Shown here piece by piece: positions 9,766 to 18,589 of a DNA stretch of 64,000 nt. The stretch covers positions 124,001 to 188,000 of the forward strand of contig NZ_JAVMIP010000003.1 of the NCBI RefSeq assembly GCF_031729055.1. Direction: 5' to 3'. The translations under genes were made by a program, and so were the position numbers. Every line of letters starts with the position of its first letter. Within the stretch, counting starts at the first letter, position 1. Below the pieces are notes generated by a model, which was not told where the DNA came from, did no database searches, and saw nothing but the letters and a program-made list of their open reading frames with translations. The DNA comes from Pseudocalidococcus azoricus BACA0444. GTDB taxonomy: Bacteria > Cyanobacteriota > Cyanobacteriia > Thermosynechococcales > Thermosynechococcaceae.

Positions 9766-11091
9766 TCAATTGGTGCGGGGGAGGGAGACAGTGAAGGTGG
9801 TGCCTTGGTTAATCCCACTCTTAACCTGAATTTTGCCCTGATGATTGTGGACAATGGCCTGGGCAATGGCTAATCCTAACCCCGTGCCTTCTGACTGTGT
9901 TGGCTTCAGGCGAAAGAAGCGATCAAAAATCCGTGGCAGAGACTCACTGGGAATCCCTGGCCCCTGATCTTGAATCGTGACCCGATAGGATTGAGCTTCC
10001 TGGGTCAGTTGCATCTGAATGCAGCCAGAGGGGGGACTATGGACTATGGCATTACTGATCAAGTTTGTAAATAGACGTAATAGTTGATCCTCATCGCCTT
10101 GGAGAGTAAAGGGTTCATCATTGGGATTTGGATTCAGGGCTTCCATATCTGCAATCTCGAGATCCAGGGTGATCTGTCGGGCCTGGGCGATGATTTCCTG
10201 CTCTCCAATCACCGTCATCAAGATGCCGTCTAAGGCACAGAGTTGTAATCGGAGCGGGACAATCCCACTGTCTTGGCGGGCGAGAAACAATAAATCATCC
10301 ACGAGGCGGCCCAAACGTCTGGTAATCCGTTCAACGGCCTGTAACTGCTGGGCCTGGCGGTCGGGGTGGGGATCAGCTAAGGCCACTTGAACATTGGTTT
10401 GAATCAGGGCAATGGGGTTGCGCAGTTCATGGGAGGCATCAGCGGTGAATTGTTTCAGGTAGGCGTAGGATTCCCAAATCGGTTCCATGGCCAGCCGCGA
10501 CAGAAACCAGCCACTGGCGGCCACCAGGCCCACCATTGCCCCCAGGCCCAGGCTCAAATCCACCAACAATTCCTGACTGGGGCGGGTGACTTCAAACCAA
10601 GGATGACTGACCCGCAAATAACCAATCACCTGATTTTTTTGGCGCAGGGTAACGGTGATTTGCCTTAACCAGTGGCGTGACTCCGGTGGGGCGAGGGGAT
10701 TGGTGATGATTGTGACTGGATTCCGGCTGGGACGCAGGGGAATTTCCAAGACATCTCCCAAGGTTGACCAGGCCAGTTCTCCAGCCGCATTAAACCCCTC
10801 CAGATCAATGTGGTCTTCTTCAAGGGCTGCCGTTGCCAAGGGGTTACGGTCAAAACTAACTGGCCAGTTGATCGGTTCTGGGGCATCGGGGCTAATAATC
10901 AGGGAGCGACTGACCACTTCCACCACATGATTCAGGGTATCGTCCACCCGCTCGATGAGTGTACCCCGCACATAGAGAAAGAACCCTGTGGCGAAAATCA
11001 ATAACAACAGGCCGGTGACCAGGGTGTACCAGATGGCAAGACGGCGTTGGGTGGCCTGGAATAGGGGCAGTTGGGTGAGGACATTACCCAT
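9766..11091 (-). CDS. Membrane sensor histidine kinase (RppB-like)
   Basis: Two-component sensor kinase of 441 aa. An N-terminal transmembrane helix (about 18-38), an extracytoplasmic loop to about 175 and a second helix (LSLGLGAMVGLVAASGWFL) precede the kinase core. The phospho-accepting histidine is H221 in DASHELRNPIAL. The catalytic domain shows NLISNAIVHSPP, DQGPGIP, FDRFFRL and GTGLGLAIAQAIV, so it should be active. The H-box context resembles cyanobacterial RppB-type kinases, but no response regulator lies next to it, so its partner and signal are unknown. Confidence 0.9.
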   Translation of the reverse strand: MGNVLTQLPLFQATQRRLAIWYTLVTGLLLLIFATGFFLYVRGTLIERVDDTLNHVVEVVSRSLIISPDAPEPINWPVSFDRNPLATAALEEDHIDLEGFNAAGELAWSTLGDVLEIPLRPSRNPVTIITNPLAPPESRHWLRQITVTLRQKNQVIGYLRVSHPWFEVTRPSQELLVDLSLGLGAMVGLVAASGWFLSRLAMEPIWESYAYLKQFTADASHELRNPIALIQTNVQVALADPHPDRQAQQLQAVERITRRLGRLVDDLLFLARQDSGIVPLRLQLCALDGILMTVIGEQEIIAQARQITLDLEIADMEALNPNPNDEPFTLQGDEDQLLRLFTNLISNAIVHSPPSGCIQMQLTQEAQSYRVTIQDQGPGIPSESLPRIFDRFFRLKPTQSEGTGLGLAIAQAIVHNHQGKIQVKSGINQGTTFTVSLPRTN

Positions 11092-11169
11092 AGTCTAAAT
11101 TTGGGAGCTATTAGGAGAGGGGGCTGAATATAGCTTAACCAGCTTAGTTAAGGCTGAAATTAGGCCTGC

Positions 11170-11322
11170 TCATGATGCCCGTAAATGTCGCCAATTCGAG
11201 GCAATGGCCAGAATCGCCCCCAAAACCAGGATCGCGGATAAGGGTAAGCTCAACTGCCGCAACCCAATCACCAGTTCTGTCAGAATTAAAAGCCCAATAA
11301 AACTACTAATGGCAATCCCCAT
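11170..11322 (-). CDS. Possible small membrane protein (50 aa)
   Basis: A short open frame of 50 codons starts at an ATG (11322) with a GGGGGA ribosome-binding-like stretch upstream and ends with TGA at 11170. The product is almost wholly hydrophobic: FIGLLILTEL, a short polar turn, then LSAILVLGAILAIASNWRH, consistent with two helices. It begins 22 bp after the stop of the gene at 11344-13035 on the same strand, so it could be its distal partner. No homologue is recognised; purifying selection would have to be shown by comparison. Confidence 0.45.
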   Translation of the reverse strand: MGIAISSFIGLLILTELVIGLRQLSLPLSAILVLGAILAIASNWRHLRAS

Positions 11323-11343
11323 GATTCCCCCATCGGCTTAGAC

Positions 11344-13035
11344 TTAACTCTCCGGTGCTTGGCGCGGGATCAAGTGTTGGCGCATGACCACAGTTTGGCT
11401 TTCCCGGCCAGTTTTTTCATCCACGGCAATGGCCATCAGGGCAATAACCTTGACGGTCGCCGGAATCCCCAAGCTTAGATGGGTTGTTGCTGTTTCCGCT
11501 TCGGCACCGGCCTGGAAGCTTGTTAACCAGCGTGGACCAGCAATTAAATCCCCAGTTTCGGCATTGGTCACCCACAGTTTTACCCCAATCCCCGGATAAT
11601 ATTCAGGCAAGTCCAAATTTAGGGAAAATAATGTCCCGGCCTGGAGAGAGTTGGGGGCAATGTGCAAAATGGGGGCCGCTAAGGGGCGCGGGAGGGTTGG
11701 GGATGAGAATTTAGGGGCAGAGGCGACTAGGGAGGATATGGGCTCTGGACTTTCAGGTTCCGGGTTCAGAACAGCCACATCACCCGCTAAGTTAACCAGG
11801 GTTTTCAAAAACCGATGTTGGCGTTTGAGAGTCGCAAAACTGCGGGGCTGAACAGGGGCAGGGGGTGTGGATGGCTCCGGCTGGCAAAAATGGGGCAACT
11901 GCACGGCCTGGTGGTCGAGGTAAGGGTCTGCCGCTGCGGCCAGTTTGGGGGGCATGACTAACCCAGGAGAGGGGACGGTGGATAAGGCAATGGGAGCTAG
12001 AATCGGTAATTCTGGACGGGGTGAAGTAGGCTTTGGCGATGCAGGTGGTAGGGGTTCATCGGCCTCGACATTAAACAGATCAGGGGCCGATTGCGCCTTG
12101 CGACTGGTTGCCACAGGGTCAGGGAATAGCGCATTTGCACCAGTGCCAGCCGAGGTCCAGTCCCGTTCGGAAATTCTAGTGCTGTTAAGGGGCGCAGAGG
12201 GGGATAAGAGTTGGTTGAGGAGTTCCGTATCTGGGGGGAGCAAAACCGTAATCATAAAGGCTTGGGAGGCCCGCAGATGGGGGTGCTGTTCACCAGAACT
12301 GGGGATTAACCGCGCTTCGCCAACTAAAACACAATTGGCCTGGGGCAGGTTTAAGGTACAACTAAACTGCTGGGGCACTGGATCTATCAAGCGGATTGTT
12401 TGCTGGCAGGTGAGTTCTTGGGTCAGGGGGTCTCGCAGACGAATGGTTAACTCTCCCGCTACCCAGGCCTGGCCGGTCAAGGTGACGACTTCATCCGCAA
12501 ATACCGTATGGGCACTTTGATCCAAAACCAAGAGGGGTGTTGGACCAGGGGATAGTGTAGATGCAGTGGCTGGCTCCGGTCGTGGGAGTTCCCCAGAGGC
12601 GGGTGGGTTGAAGTCCTGGGGCAACTCGGGCTTAGTCGCATTGTCCACCTCCAGGCCGGGTTCTGGCTCCCAATCCCATTCTGTGTTCACCAATTGGGGT
12701 AAAACCTCTAGCTTTAGGTGGACAGCTTGGCTGGGGTCAATCAGGGTTTGCTGAGGATGGCAGGTTAATTCCCACAGGCCTGGTTCAAGATAGGTAAAGG
12801 GAATGACCCCCAAAAGCCCAGAGGCGCTGCTGCGGTGGGTACGATGTTGTTGCCGATGTTTGGTCAGGCCGGCCTGGTCAAAGTAATGATTAATTTCAAT
12901 ATCAATGGACGCATCGGGGTGGGGACATTTAGCCATCAACCGATAACAGCCTTCCAACACCGACCCATGGGCCGATTCCAGGGAAAGCCATTCCCGATCA
13001 CCTTCTTTTTGGAGTAAAAATTCCCAGGTTGCCAT
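11344..13035 (-). CDS. Conserved cyanobacterial hypothetical protein with proline-rich linker
   Basis: About 563 aa, function unknown. I start it at the ATG at 13035 because MATWEFLLQKEGDREWLSLE looks like the conserved N-terminus of a family I remember from cyanobacteria; the first in-frame ATG at 13077 would add 14 unlike residues. The N-terminal 130 residues and the C-terminal 110 residues (PNSLQAGTLFSLNLDLPEYY onwards) look folded and beta-rich. A Ser/Pro/Ala-rich region lies between them (about 300-440). No signal peptide or membrane helix is visible. It is followed by the 50-aa membrane ORF. Confidence 0.7.
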   Translation of the reverse strand: MATWEFLLQKEGDREWLSLESAHGSVLEGCYRLMAKCPHPDASIDIEINHYFDQAGLTKHRQQHRTHRSSASGLLGVIPFTYLEPGLWELTCHPQQTLIDPSQAVHLKLEVLPQLVNTEWDWEPEPGLEVDNATKPELPQDFNPPASGELPRPEPATASTLSPGPTPLLVLDQSAHTVFADEVVTLTGQAWVAGELTIRLRDPLTQELTCQQTIRLIDPVPQQFSCTLNLPQANCVLVGEARLIPSSGEQHPHLRASQAFMITVLLPPDTELLNQLLSPSAPLNSTRISERDWTSAGTGANALFPDPVATSRKAQSAPDLFNVEADEPLPPASPKPTSPRPELPILAPIALSTVPSPGLVMPPKLAAAADPYLDHQAVQLPHFCQPEPSTPPAPVQPRSFATLKRQHRFLKTLVNLAGDVAVLNPEPESPEPISSLVASAPKFSSPTLPRPLAAPILHIAPNSLQAGTLFSLNLDLPEYYPGIGVKLWVTNAETGDLIAGPRWLTSFQAGAEAETATTHLSLGIPATVKVIALMAIAVDEKTGRESQTVVMRQHLIPRQAPES

Positions 13036-13405
13036 GCCGATCCAGATCACATTTGCAAAACGCCTATGGAAGGACATTGTTACCTAAGATTCCAATTATG
13101 CAAAGCCTAAAGTTAATAATTTTTGTCCTAGGCATAGACAGATGCAGCTCCAGTCCACCCCAACCCGGCCAGCAGTCTCCCCCAACGTCAAAAATCAGGA
13201 ATTTCTGCCCTGCCAATTTCCAAGGCTTAGAAACCTTGCTAGCCCCCTGTGACAACTGACCGCAACAGGCTTTTGCCCAACAACTCTGATCCGTTCCCGG
13301 TCCAACTCAGCCGTAATCAATCACGTCCAATGCCCCCTGCTCTATCTCGACCTGAATCAGTCCAACCCCCCAGATGGGTGACAAGGCCTCAGGTTAAATT
13401 TCACA
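13036..13405. other. Gene-poor divergent intergenic region
   Basis: About 370 bp between the divergently transcribed hypothetical gene and the Fe(III) permease. Short open frames exist on the plus strand (for example 13029-13259 and 13249-13503) but they have no ribosome-binding site or recognisable composition. No clear promoter, RNA or repeat was recognised. Regulatory sites for both flanking genes are expected here. Confidence 0.5.
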
Positions 13406-15154
13406 ATGGGACTAATCGCTGTTTTCCAGGCCTTGGTTATGACCCCGCCGCTAACATCTCCCTCTCCCACCCTCAGCCGCCACCGAATCTCTTTGTTCAA
13501 TAAAATTCAACAGTTACTGTTCAGTGCCCAGGCCTGGATCGGCGTTGTTTGGCTGCTGGCCCTGCTGATTGCCTTGCCGATTCTTGTTATTTTGGGACAG
13601 ATCTTGACAAACTCCAGCACCACCTGGCAGCATCTGGCGGAGACTGTCCTCAAGGATTATGTCCTGAATTCCTTTTGGCTGATGATAGGGGTGGGCCTGG
13701 GCGTGACAGTGATTGGGGTCGGCACAGCTTGGTTGGTGACGATGTGTGAGTTTTGGGGTTCTAGGGCCTGGAGTTGGTTATTGCTGCTCCCCTTTGCGGC
13801 CCCAGCCTACATCTTGGCCTATACCTATACCGTTTTCCTCTCCTTTGAGGGGCCAGTACAGTCAGGATTACGAGCTTGGACTGGTTGGGAATGGGGTGAC
13901 TATTGGTTTCCCGAAATTCGCTCTCTGCCAGGGGCAATCTTGATGTTGACCTTGGTACTCTATCCCTATGTTTATTTACTGGCTCGGGTTGCATTTTTAG
14001 AACAGGCCACCTGTACCTTAGAAGCCAGTCGTTCCTTGGGTTGTGGGCCGTGGCGGAGTTTTTGGACGGTGGCCTTGCCCTTAGCTCGACCGGCCATTGC
14101 CGCAGGGGTGGCGTTGGCGTTGATGGAAACCCTGAACGACTTTGGCACGGTGCAATATTTTGGCGTAGATACTTTTACCACTGGAATTTATCGGACTTGG
14201 CTGGGTCTGGGGGATCGGACGGGGGCGGCTCAATTGGCTTCAGTGTTGTTGCTGTTTATTTTCGGGCTGTTGTTAGCAGAACGGTGGTCGCGGGGCCAGG
14301 CCAGATTTACGAAACAGGGTCATTCCGCCCCACTCCGCCCTTACTCCTTAAAAACTTGGCGGGCCGGATTAGCAACTCTGTTTTGTTTCTTACCCGTGGG
14401 GTTGGGCTTTATAGCTCCGGCCACAGTCTTGCTCCAGATGGCCATTCGAGAAGGAGCCGGAGCCTGGAATGAAGAATTTTGGACTCATGCCAGTCACAGC
14501 TTGATTTTGTCGGGTTTGGCGGCCCTCTTAGCCGTAATTTTAGGGGTGTTCCTCGCCTATGGATTGCGCTTGTTCCCGGCCTGGAGCTTACGCTTAGGGA
14601 CACAACTGGCAGTGATGGGCTATGCAATTCCCGGGGCCGTGATTGCCGTGGGGATCCTCGTGCCTTTGGGCTGGGTTGATAACCAAATCGATCGCTTTGC
14701 GGTGGCGACCTTTAATATTTCTACAGGCCTGGTCTTGAGTGGAACTATTTTTGCCCTCCTCTATGCCTACTTGGTGCGGTTTTTAGCCGTCTCCTTTAAC
14801 TCTGTTGAAGCCAGCCTCCTCAAAATTCGCCCCAGTCTGGATGAAGCGGCCCGGAGTTTGGGCAAAACCGCAGTCGGAACCCTGATCTCAGTCCATTTAC
14901 CCCTAATGACGACTGGGTTATTAACAGCGGCGATGATGGTGTTTGTGGATGTGATGAAGGAGTTGCCCGCCACCCTTGTAATTCGTCCCTTTAACTTTGA
15001 TACGTTGGCGATTCAGGTCTATCGGCTGGCCTCCGATGAACGGCTGAATGAAGCAGCAGGAGGAGCGTTGGCAATTGTTTTAGTTGGGTTAATTCCGGTA
15101 CTGTGGCTAAGTTGGCAAATTCACCGGGCCGGGCCGCAGCACGTGACCAAATAA
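13406..15154 (+). CDS. Fe(III) ABC transporter permease (FutB/SfuB-like)
   Basis: Inner-membrane permease of an iron(III) importer, up to 582 aa, built of two fused binding-protein-dependent permease modules. Each has an EAA-type loop: ASRSLGCGPWRSFWTVALPL in the first half and AARSLGKTAVGTLISVHLPL in the second. Hallmarks DFGTVQYFGVDTFTTGIYRT and DVMKELPATLVIRPF match the FutB/SfuB group. The start is uncertain because neither 13406 nor the ATG at 13439 has a good ribosome-binding site. No binding protein or ATPase gene is adjacent, which is common for the dispersed fut genes of cyanobacteria. Confidence 0.9.
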   Translation: MGLIAVFQALVMTPPLTSPSPTLSRHRISLFNKIQQLLFSAQAWIGVVWLLALLIALPILVILGQILTNSSTTWQHLAETVLKDYVLNSFWLMIGVGLGVTVIGVGTAWLVTMCEFWGSRAWSWLLLLPFAAPAYILAYTYTVFLSFEGPVQSGLRAWTGWEWGDYWFPEIRSLPGAILMLTLVLYPYVYLLARVAFLEQATCTLEASRSLGCGPWRSFWTVALPLARPAIAAGVALALMETLNDFGTVQYFGVDTFTTGIYRTWLGLGDRTGAAQLASVLLLFIFGLLLAERWSRGQARFTKQGHSAPLRPYSLKTWRAGLATLFCFLPVGLGFIAPATVLLQMAIREGAGAWNEEFWTHASHSLILSGLAALLAVILGVFLAYGLRLFPAWSLRLGTQLAVMGYAIPGAVIAVGILVPLGWVDNQIDRFAVATFNISTGLVLSGTIFALLYAYLVRFLAVSFNSVEASLLKIRPSLDEAARSLGKTAVGTLISVHLPLMTTGLLTAAMMVFVDVMKELPATLVIRPFNFDTLAIQVYRLASDERLNEAAGGALAIVLVGLIPVLWLSWQIHRAGPQHVTK

Positions 15155-15169
15155 TGAGGGTTTAAGGCA

Positions 15170-16696
15170 ATGACGACCCAACAGTTTCAGGATCTTCAAA
15201 GTCAGTTAGTGCGCTGTTGGCAAGGCAGTGAAACCTTTGTCCCAGATTCAACTCAAGGGAATATCCAAGAGCGAGATATTGTCGTGATTCCGTCCTTGAG
15301 TTTTCCCCAACGGGAACTGGCCAAGATTACGGGCTATACCCACTACGAAGAGCGGCAACTCTATACCCTGATTCAATTGCGCAACCCCCACACCCGGATG
15401 GTCTATGTCACTTCCCAACCGCTTCACCCCAGCATTATTGACTACTACCTTGACCTGTTACCGGGGATTCCCTCCTCCCATGCCCGTGAGCGGCTTTTAC
15501 TTTTGTCCACCTATGATTATTCCGATAAGCCCCTAACGGCCAAAATTCTTGAACGCCCTCGCCTCATGGCCCGGATTAGTCAAGCTTTACGCTCCGATCA
15601 GGCCTATATGGTCTGTTTTAATGCCACTGGCCTGGAGCGAGAACTGGCCTTAAAACTGGGGATTCCCCTTTATGCCGTTAATCCAGATTTGCTCTACTGG
15701 GGGACAAAGGCCGGGAGCCGTCAGCTGTTTGCCGAAGCTGGAATTCCCCATCCTGATGGCAGTGGCCTGGTGCAATCGGAAACGGAACTGGCTGGGGAAA
15801 TTGTTCATCTCTGGCGACGTAACCCTAATCTGCACCGAGTCGTGGTCAAGTTAAATGAGGCATTTTCGGGGGAAGGGAATGCTCTTTTGGATTTACGCCC
15901 TCTGAGTGAAATTCAATCTTGGCCGGAACCTTCCCAAGTCATTGCCATCACCCAGGCCCTCAGCCAAATGCAATTCCAGGCCCCCCAGGAAACATGGGCA
16001 TCCTATCGAGACCGGTTTGCAGAGTTAGGGGGAATTGTTGAATGCTTCTTAGAAGGCAAAACGAAGCAATCACCCAGCGTCCAAGGGCAAATTACACCGA
16101 TTGGGCAGGTTGAACTGATCTCCACCCATGACCAGATTCTTGATGCTCCCGATGGGCAAATTTTTCTGGGCTGTTCTTTTCCAGCGGCTGAACCCTATCG
16201 GTTGATGTTGCAAAAGTATGGCCTCAAAGTTGGGGAGCAGTTGGCCCGCCAAGGGGTGATTGGACATTATGGGGTCGATTTTATTGCCAGGCCTGGGGAA
16301 GACTCAGATACTTGGGATTTACAAGCCATTGAAATCAACCTCAGAAAAGGCGGCACCACCCATCCCTTTATGACGCTGAAATTTTTAACCAATGGCTGGT
16401 ATGACTCCGGAACGGGTTTATTTTATAGCTACCACCATCGCCCCAAGTACTACATCGCCTCGGATAACCTACGCCACAGTAAATACCACGGCCTGTTGCC
16501 CAACGACTTGCTCGATATTATTGCCCGCTACCATCTCCATTTTGACTCCAGCACCGAAACGGGGAGTGTCTTTCACCTAATGGGCGCGCTCTCAGAATTT
16601 GGCAAACTCGGAATTACCAGTATTGGCAACTCCCCAGAGGAAGCAAAATCTATTTACGACCAGGCAATACAAGTTCTGGATCAAGCCAGCCAATGA
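15170..16696 (+). CDS. ATP-grasp peptide ligase (PGM1-related)
   Basis: A 508-aa cytosolic ATP-grasp enzyme resembling cyanobacterial proteins annotated as peptide ligase PGM1-related. It would form an acylphosphate and then an amide bond, but the substrates are unknown. ATP-grasp signatures are VVVKLNEAFSGEGNALL (about residues 223-240) and, further on, GVDFIARPG with EINLRKGGTTHP, which supply the metal and phosphate ligands. It begins 15 bp after the Fe permease stop, so the two may be co-transcribed. Its 3' end is notable: a decayed second copy of the last part of this gene lies 2.1 kb downstream at 18801-18891, beyond an inserted segment. Confidence 0.75.
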   Translation: MTTQQFQDLQSQLVRCWQGSETFVPDSTQGNIQERDIVVIPSLSFPQRELAKITGYTHYEERQLYTLIQLRNPHTRMVYVTSQPLHPSIIDYYLDLLPGIPSSHARERLLLLSTYDYSDKPLTAKILERPRLMARISQALRSDQAYMVCFNATGLERELALKLGIPLYAVNPDLLYWGTKAGSRQLFAEAGIPHPDGSGLVQSETELAGEIVHLWRRNPNLHRVVVKLNEAFSGEGNALLDLRPLSEIQSWPEPSQVIAITQALSQMQFQAPQETWASYRDRFAELGGIVECFLEGKTKQSPSVQGQITPIGQVELISTHDQILDAPDGQIFLGCSFPAAEPYRLMLQKYGLKVGEQLARQGVIGHYGVDFIARPGEDSDTWDLQAIEINLRKGGTTHPFMTLKFLTNGWYDSGTGLFYSYHHRPKYYIASDNLRHSKYHGLLPNDLLDIIARYHLHFDSSTETGSVFHLMGALSEFGKLGITSIGNSPEEAKSIYDQAIQVLDQASQ

Positions 16697-16711
16697 GCAA
16701 ATCCACTGATA

Positions 16712-16798
16712 GCTTAACGTTGCCCATCAAGCGCTGCAAATACTTCTCGATTCCAATCGATAAACGCTCGGTGGTCTGGTTCATGGGCGTTGTTATTC
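16712..16798 (-). other. attC-like recombination site 5 (follows peroxiredoxin)
   Basis: An 87-bp imperfect palindrome. On the gene strand it opens with GAATAAC, which contains the TAA stop of the peroxiredoxin gene, and closes with GTTAAGC, a perfect match to the integron core GTTRRRY. Flanking arms pair: AACAACGCCCAT on one side and ATGGGCAACGTT on the other. The arms are less perfect toward the loop than in the other sites. Its size and its position directly 3' of a gene fit an integron attC site. Confidence 0.6.
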
Positions 16799-17353
16799 GG
16801 TATGTCCTTGCAGCCAATCAATAACTTCATCGGCGTTTCTATCGGGCGGAAAAACTGGATAGAAGATTTTGACAATTTTCCCATCCTCAGCAATCAATGT
16901 AACTCGTTTAATAAGATGCTTACCTTCTATTTCAAACATTGGCAACTTTAGCGCATTGGCAAGAATCAAGTCACAATCACTCAAAAGGTCAAAAGGTAAA
17001 TGTAGGCGCATCTTCGCTTCCATCTGATATGTAGTATCTTGAGTACTAAAGCCAAAGACTCTTGCCCCCAATTTATTTAGCTCTTGAAAATGATCTCGAA
17101 AAGCACATGATTGAGGAGTACACCCCCTTGCCCCAGGGATTTCGTCCCATTTATCAGGCATAGGAATTCCAGGTTTTCCCGTCATTGGATAGCAATAAAT
17201 AACAACATAACCATCAATCTCGGATAAATCTACATATCCACCATGAGTTGAAGATAAAGCGATCGAGGGCAAAGATTTCCCTAGCAAGTGATTACAAGCA
17301 CCATCGTCTACGGGGATGGGTAAATCTTTTGGCAAATCTGTCAGCTTTTCCAT
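16793..17353 (-). CDS. Peroxiredoxin (AhpC/TSA type, CTPQSC active site) in a cassette-like unit
   Basis: A 186-aa thioredoxin-fold peroxidase predicted to reduce peroxides. The peroxidatic cysteine is C78 and the resolving cysteine C83 in GARGCTPQSCAFRD, the atypical two-Cys spacing of PrxQ/BCP-like enzymes. VIYCYPMTGKPG precedes it and a C-terminal IFYPVFPP closes the fold. It reads away from the AhpD-like gene. The two are separated by an attC-like site, and a second attC-like site overlaps its own stop codon. The region is more AT-rich than its surroundings and lacks the CCAGGCC word, which suggests acquisition. Confidence 0.85.
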   Translation of the reverse strand: MEKLTDLPKDLPIPVDDGACNHLLGKSLPSIALSSTHGGYVDLSEIDGYVVIYCYPMTGKPGIPMPDKWDEIPGARGCTPQSCAFRDHFQELNKLGARVFGFSTQDTTYQMEAKMRLHLPFDLLSDCDLILANALKLPMFEIEGKHLIKRVTLIAEDGKIVKIFYPVFPPDRNADEVIDWLQGHTE

Positions 17354-17431
17354 ACGGCTCTCTGTTTCTCCAATTCACCTGATGCTAACAGACAATTTCT
17401 GAAGCACTTTCTTGACCAGAGTATTGGGCCG

Positions 17432-17517
17432 TAATAACGTTCCGAATCAGTGGCGGCAAGTAACCTCAAACACAACACTAGCGGCTTTTACTGTCTGCTG
17501 CATTGGGGTTGTTCGAC
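17432..17517 (-). other. attC-like recombination site 4 (follows AhpD-like gene)
   Basis: An 86-bp imperfect palindrome starting 5 bp after the stop of the AhpD-like gene. On the gene strand the left end is GTCGAACAACCCCAATGCAG and the right end is CTGATTCGGAACGTTATTA. The arms pair over CAAT-GCAG and CTG-ATTCGG with a one-base bulge (the extra G). The right core GTTATTA is degenerate. Arm sequences closely resemble those of attC-like site 2 at 57938-58024, 40 kb away, sharing AACGTTCC and GGCGGCA on the plus strand. Confidence 0.65.
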
Positions 17518-17522
17518 CGCGC

Positions 17523-18107
17523 CTAAACTGCATCTGTATTCGACTGCATTGAGATAATCGGTTTTTTCCACCTTAGTTTCTCAACTGCTTTATCTAGAGG
17601 CGTACCTGCAATGGAGTTTGTATAGTTGCTCATTGTCTTAACGGCAATTCCTAAGATCACCTCGAGTGCTTGTTGAGCAGAATAACCGACAGCGAAAAAT
17701 GCCTTTAATTCGCCTTCTGCTATCTTTCCCCGATTTAAAATTAAGGACTTGGTAAATTGCCGCAATGACTCAAGCCTTGGGTCTTCCATTTCTGTTCCCT
17801 GTCTCAGTGCCTCGATCTCGTTCGGAGCCATATCCGCAATTTGTGCCAGTTTGGTGTGCCAAGGAACACAATATTCACATTGGTTCTCAAAGTTAGCAGT
17901 TTGATAAACGACCTGACGCTCGATCTGTGATAATGACGTGGTATCAAATAGCTCCCAAAGGTGAACATATCCCTCAAGCAATGCGGGTGATTCAGCCATG
18001 ACCCTTTCCAGATTTGGAATCATACCGAGGTTCTTCTTGGTTTGCTCAAGGAGTGGCTTGGAGGTCTCTGGCGCGGTCGTTTCGGTATGAATTTGAAACA
18101 TTGACAT
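17523..18107 (-). CDS. Carboxymuconolactone decarboxylase / AhpD-like peroxidase-related protein
   Basis: A 194-aa protein of the CMD/AhpD fold. The redox motif CEYCVPWH (cysteines 77 and 80, histidine 84) is the AhpD-type catalytic CxxC with downstream His, so a peroxidase or disulfide-reductase role is likely. The residual C-terminal part (GYSAQQALEVILGIAVKTM) is the second CMD helix set. It is transcribed divergently from an HxlR-type regulator and followed by an attC-like site, then by a peroxiredoxin. Together these suggest an acquired peroxide or quinone defence cluster. Confidence 0.85.
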   Translation of the reverse strand: MSMFQIHTETTAPETSKPLLEQTKKNLGMIPNLERVMAESPALLEGYVHLWELFDTTSLSQIERQVVYQTANFENQCEYCVPWHTKLAQIADMAPNEIEALRQGTEMEDPRLESLRQFTKSLILNRGKIAEGELKAFFAVGYSAQQALEVILGIAVKTMSNYTNSIAGTPLDKAVEKLRWKKPIISMQSNTDAV

Positions 18108-18173
18108 CTTTTAATCCTTCCGCTCGTTGTGTTTTGTCAGTTAAGATAAACGACTGCTAGCTAAACTTCAAGC

Positions 18174-18203
18174 AGATACTTTTTAGTAGGGTAGATACTT
18201 TTT
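18174..18203. promoter_or_regulatory. Candidate HxlR operator, direct repeat plus TACT/AGTA half-sites
   Basis: The element AGATACTTTTT occurs twice, at 18174-18184 and 18193-18203, 19 bp apart (about two helical turns on one face). The first copy also forms TACT-TTTT-AGTA, resembling the TACT...AGTA half-sites known for the HxlR-type repressors YodB and HypR. It sits between the divergent AhpD-like gene and the hxlR-type gene, immediately before the latter's start. It is probably an autoregulatory site. Confidence 0.5.
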
Positions 18204-18213
18204 GGTTACAAAC

Positions 18214-18582
18214 ATGAAATCATCAGTGAAGGCAGACTCAGAAACTTTTTCCAATCCCACAATCAGCCTAATTGCGATGTTCGAGGATTGTCTTGGATGT
18301 AAATGGACAATCTATCTTCTTATGCAAATTCGTTGTGGAATCAATCGTCCTAGCGCTTTGGTGAAAACTAAGAAGGGATTGACAACAAAAGTACTCAATG
18401 AATGTCTGACGAGATTAGTTCAATTTGGCATTGTCGGGAAACTAAATTATCCAGAACTTCCTCCTCGCGTTGAATATCATTTAACTCCCTTTGGACAGGA
18501 GTTTGTTGAGATTCTCGATCGGATTGAAGCCTTACAACGCAAATTCAAGATGGATAGTGATCGCTCTACCAAAAAGCCTTAA
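18214..18582 (+). CDS. HxlR family winged-helix transcriptional regulator
   Basis: A small DNA-binding protein of about 122 aa from the ATG at 18214 (a TTG at 18202 would add four residues). The core DCLGCKWTIYLLMQI, then LTTKVLNECLTRLVQFGIV and the wing VEYHLTPFGQEFVEIL, is the MarR-like HxlR fold. These regulators often sense electrophiles or oxidants through an N-terminal cysteine; here the two cysteines of DCLGCKW are candidates. It is divergent from the AhpD-like gene, with a repeated element between them, and probably controls it. Confidence 0.88.
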   Translation: MKSSVKADSETFSNPTISLIAMFEDCLGCKWTIYLLMQIRCGINRPSALVKTKKGLTTKVLNECLTRLVQFGIVGKLNYPELPPRVEYHLTPFGQEFVEILDRIEALQRKFKMDSDRSTKKP

Positions 18583-18589
18583 AACACAT

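Noticed and set aside
13249..13503. Plus-strand 84-codon frame before the Fe permease
   Set aside because: No ribosome-binding site or recognisable composition; it overlaps the permease start in another frame.
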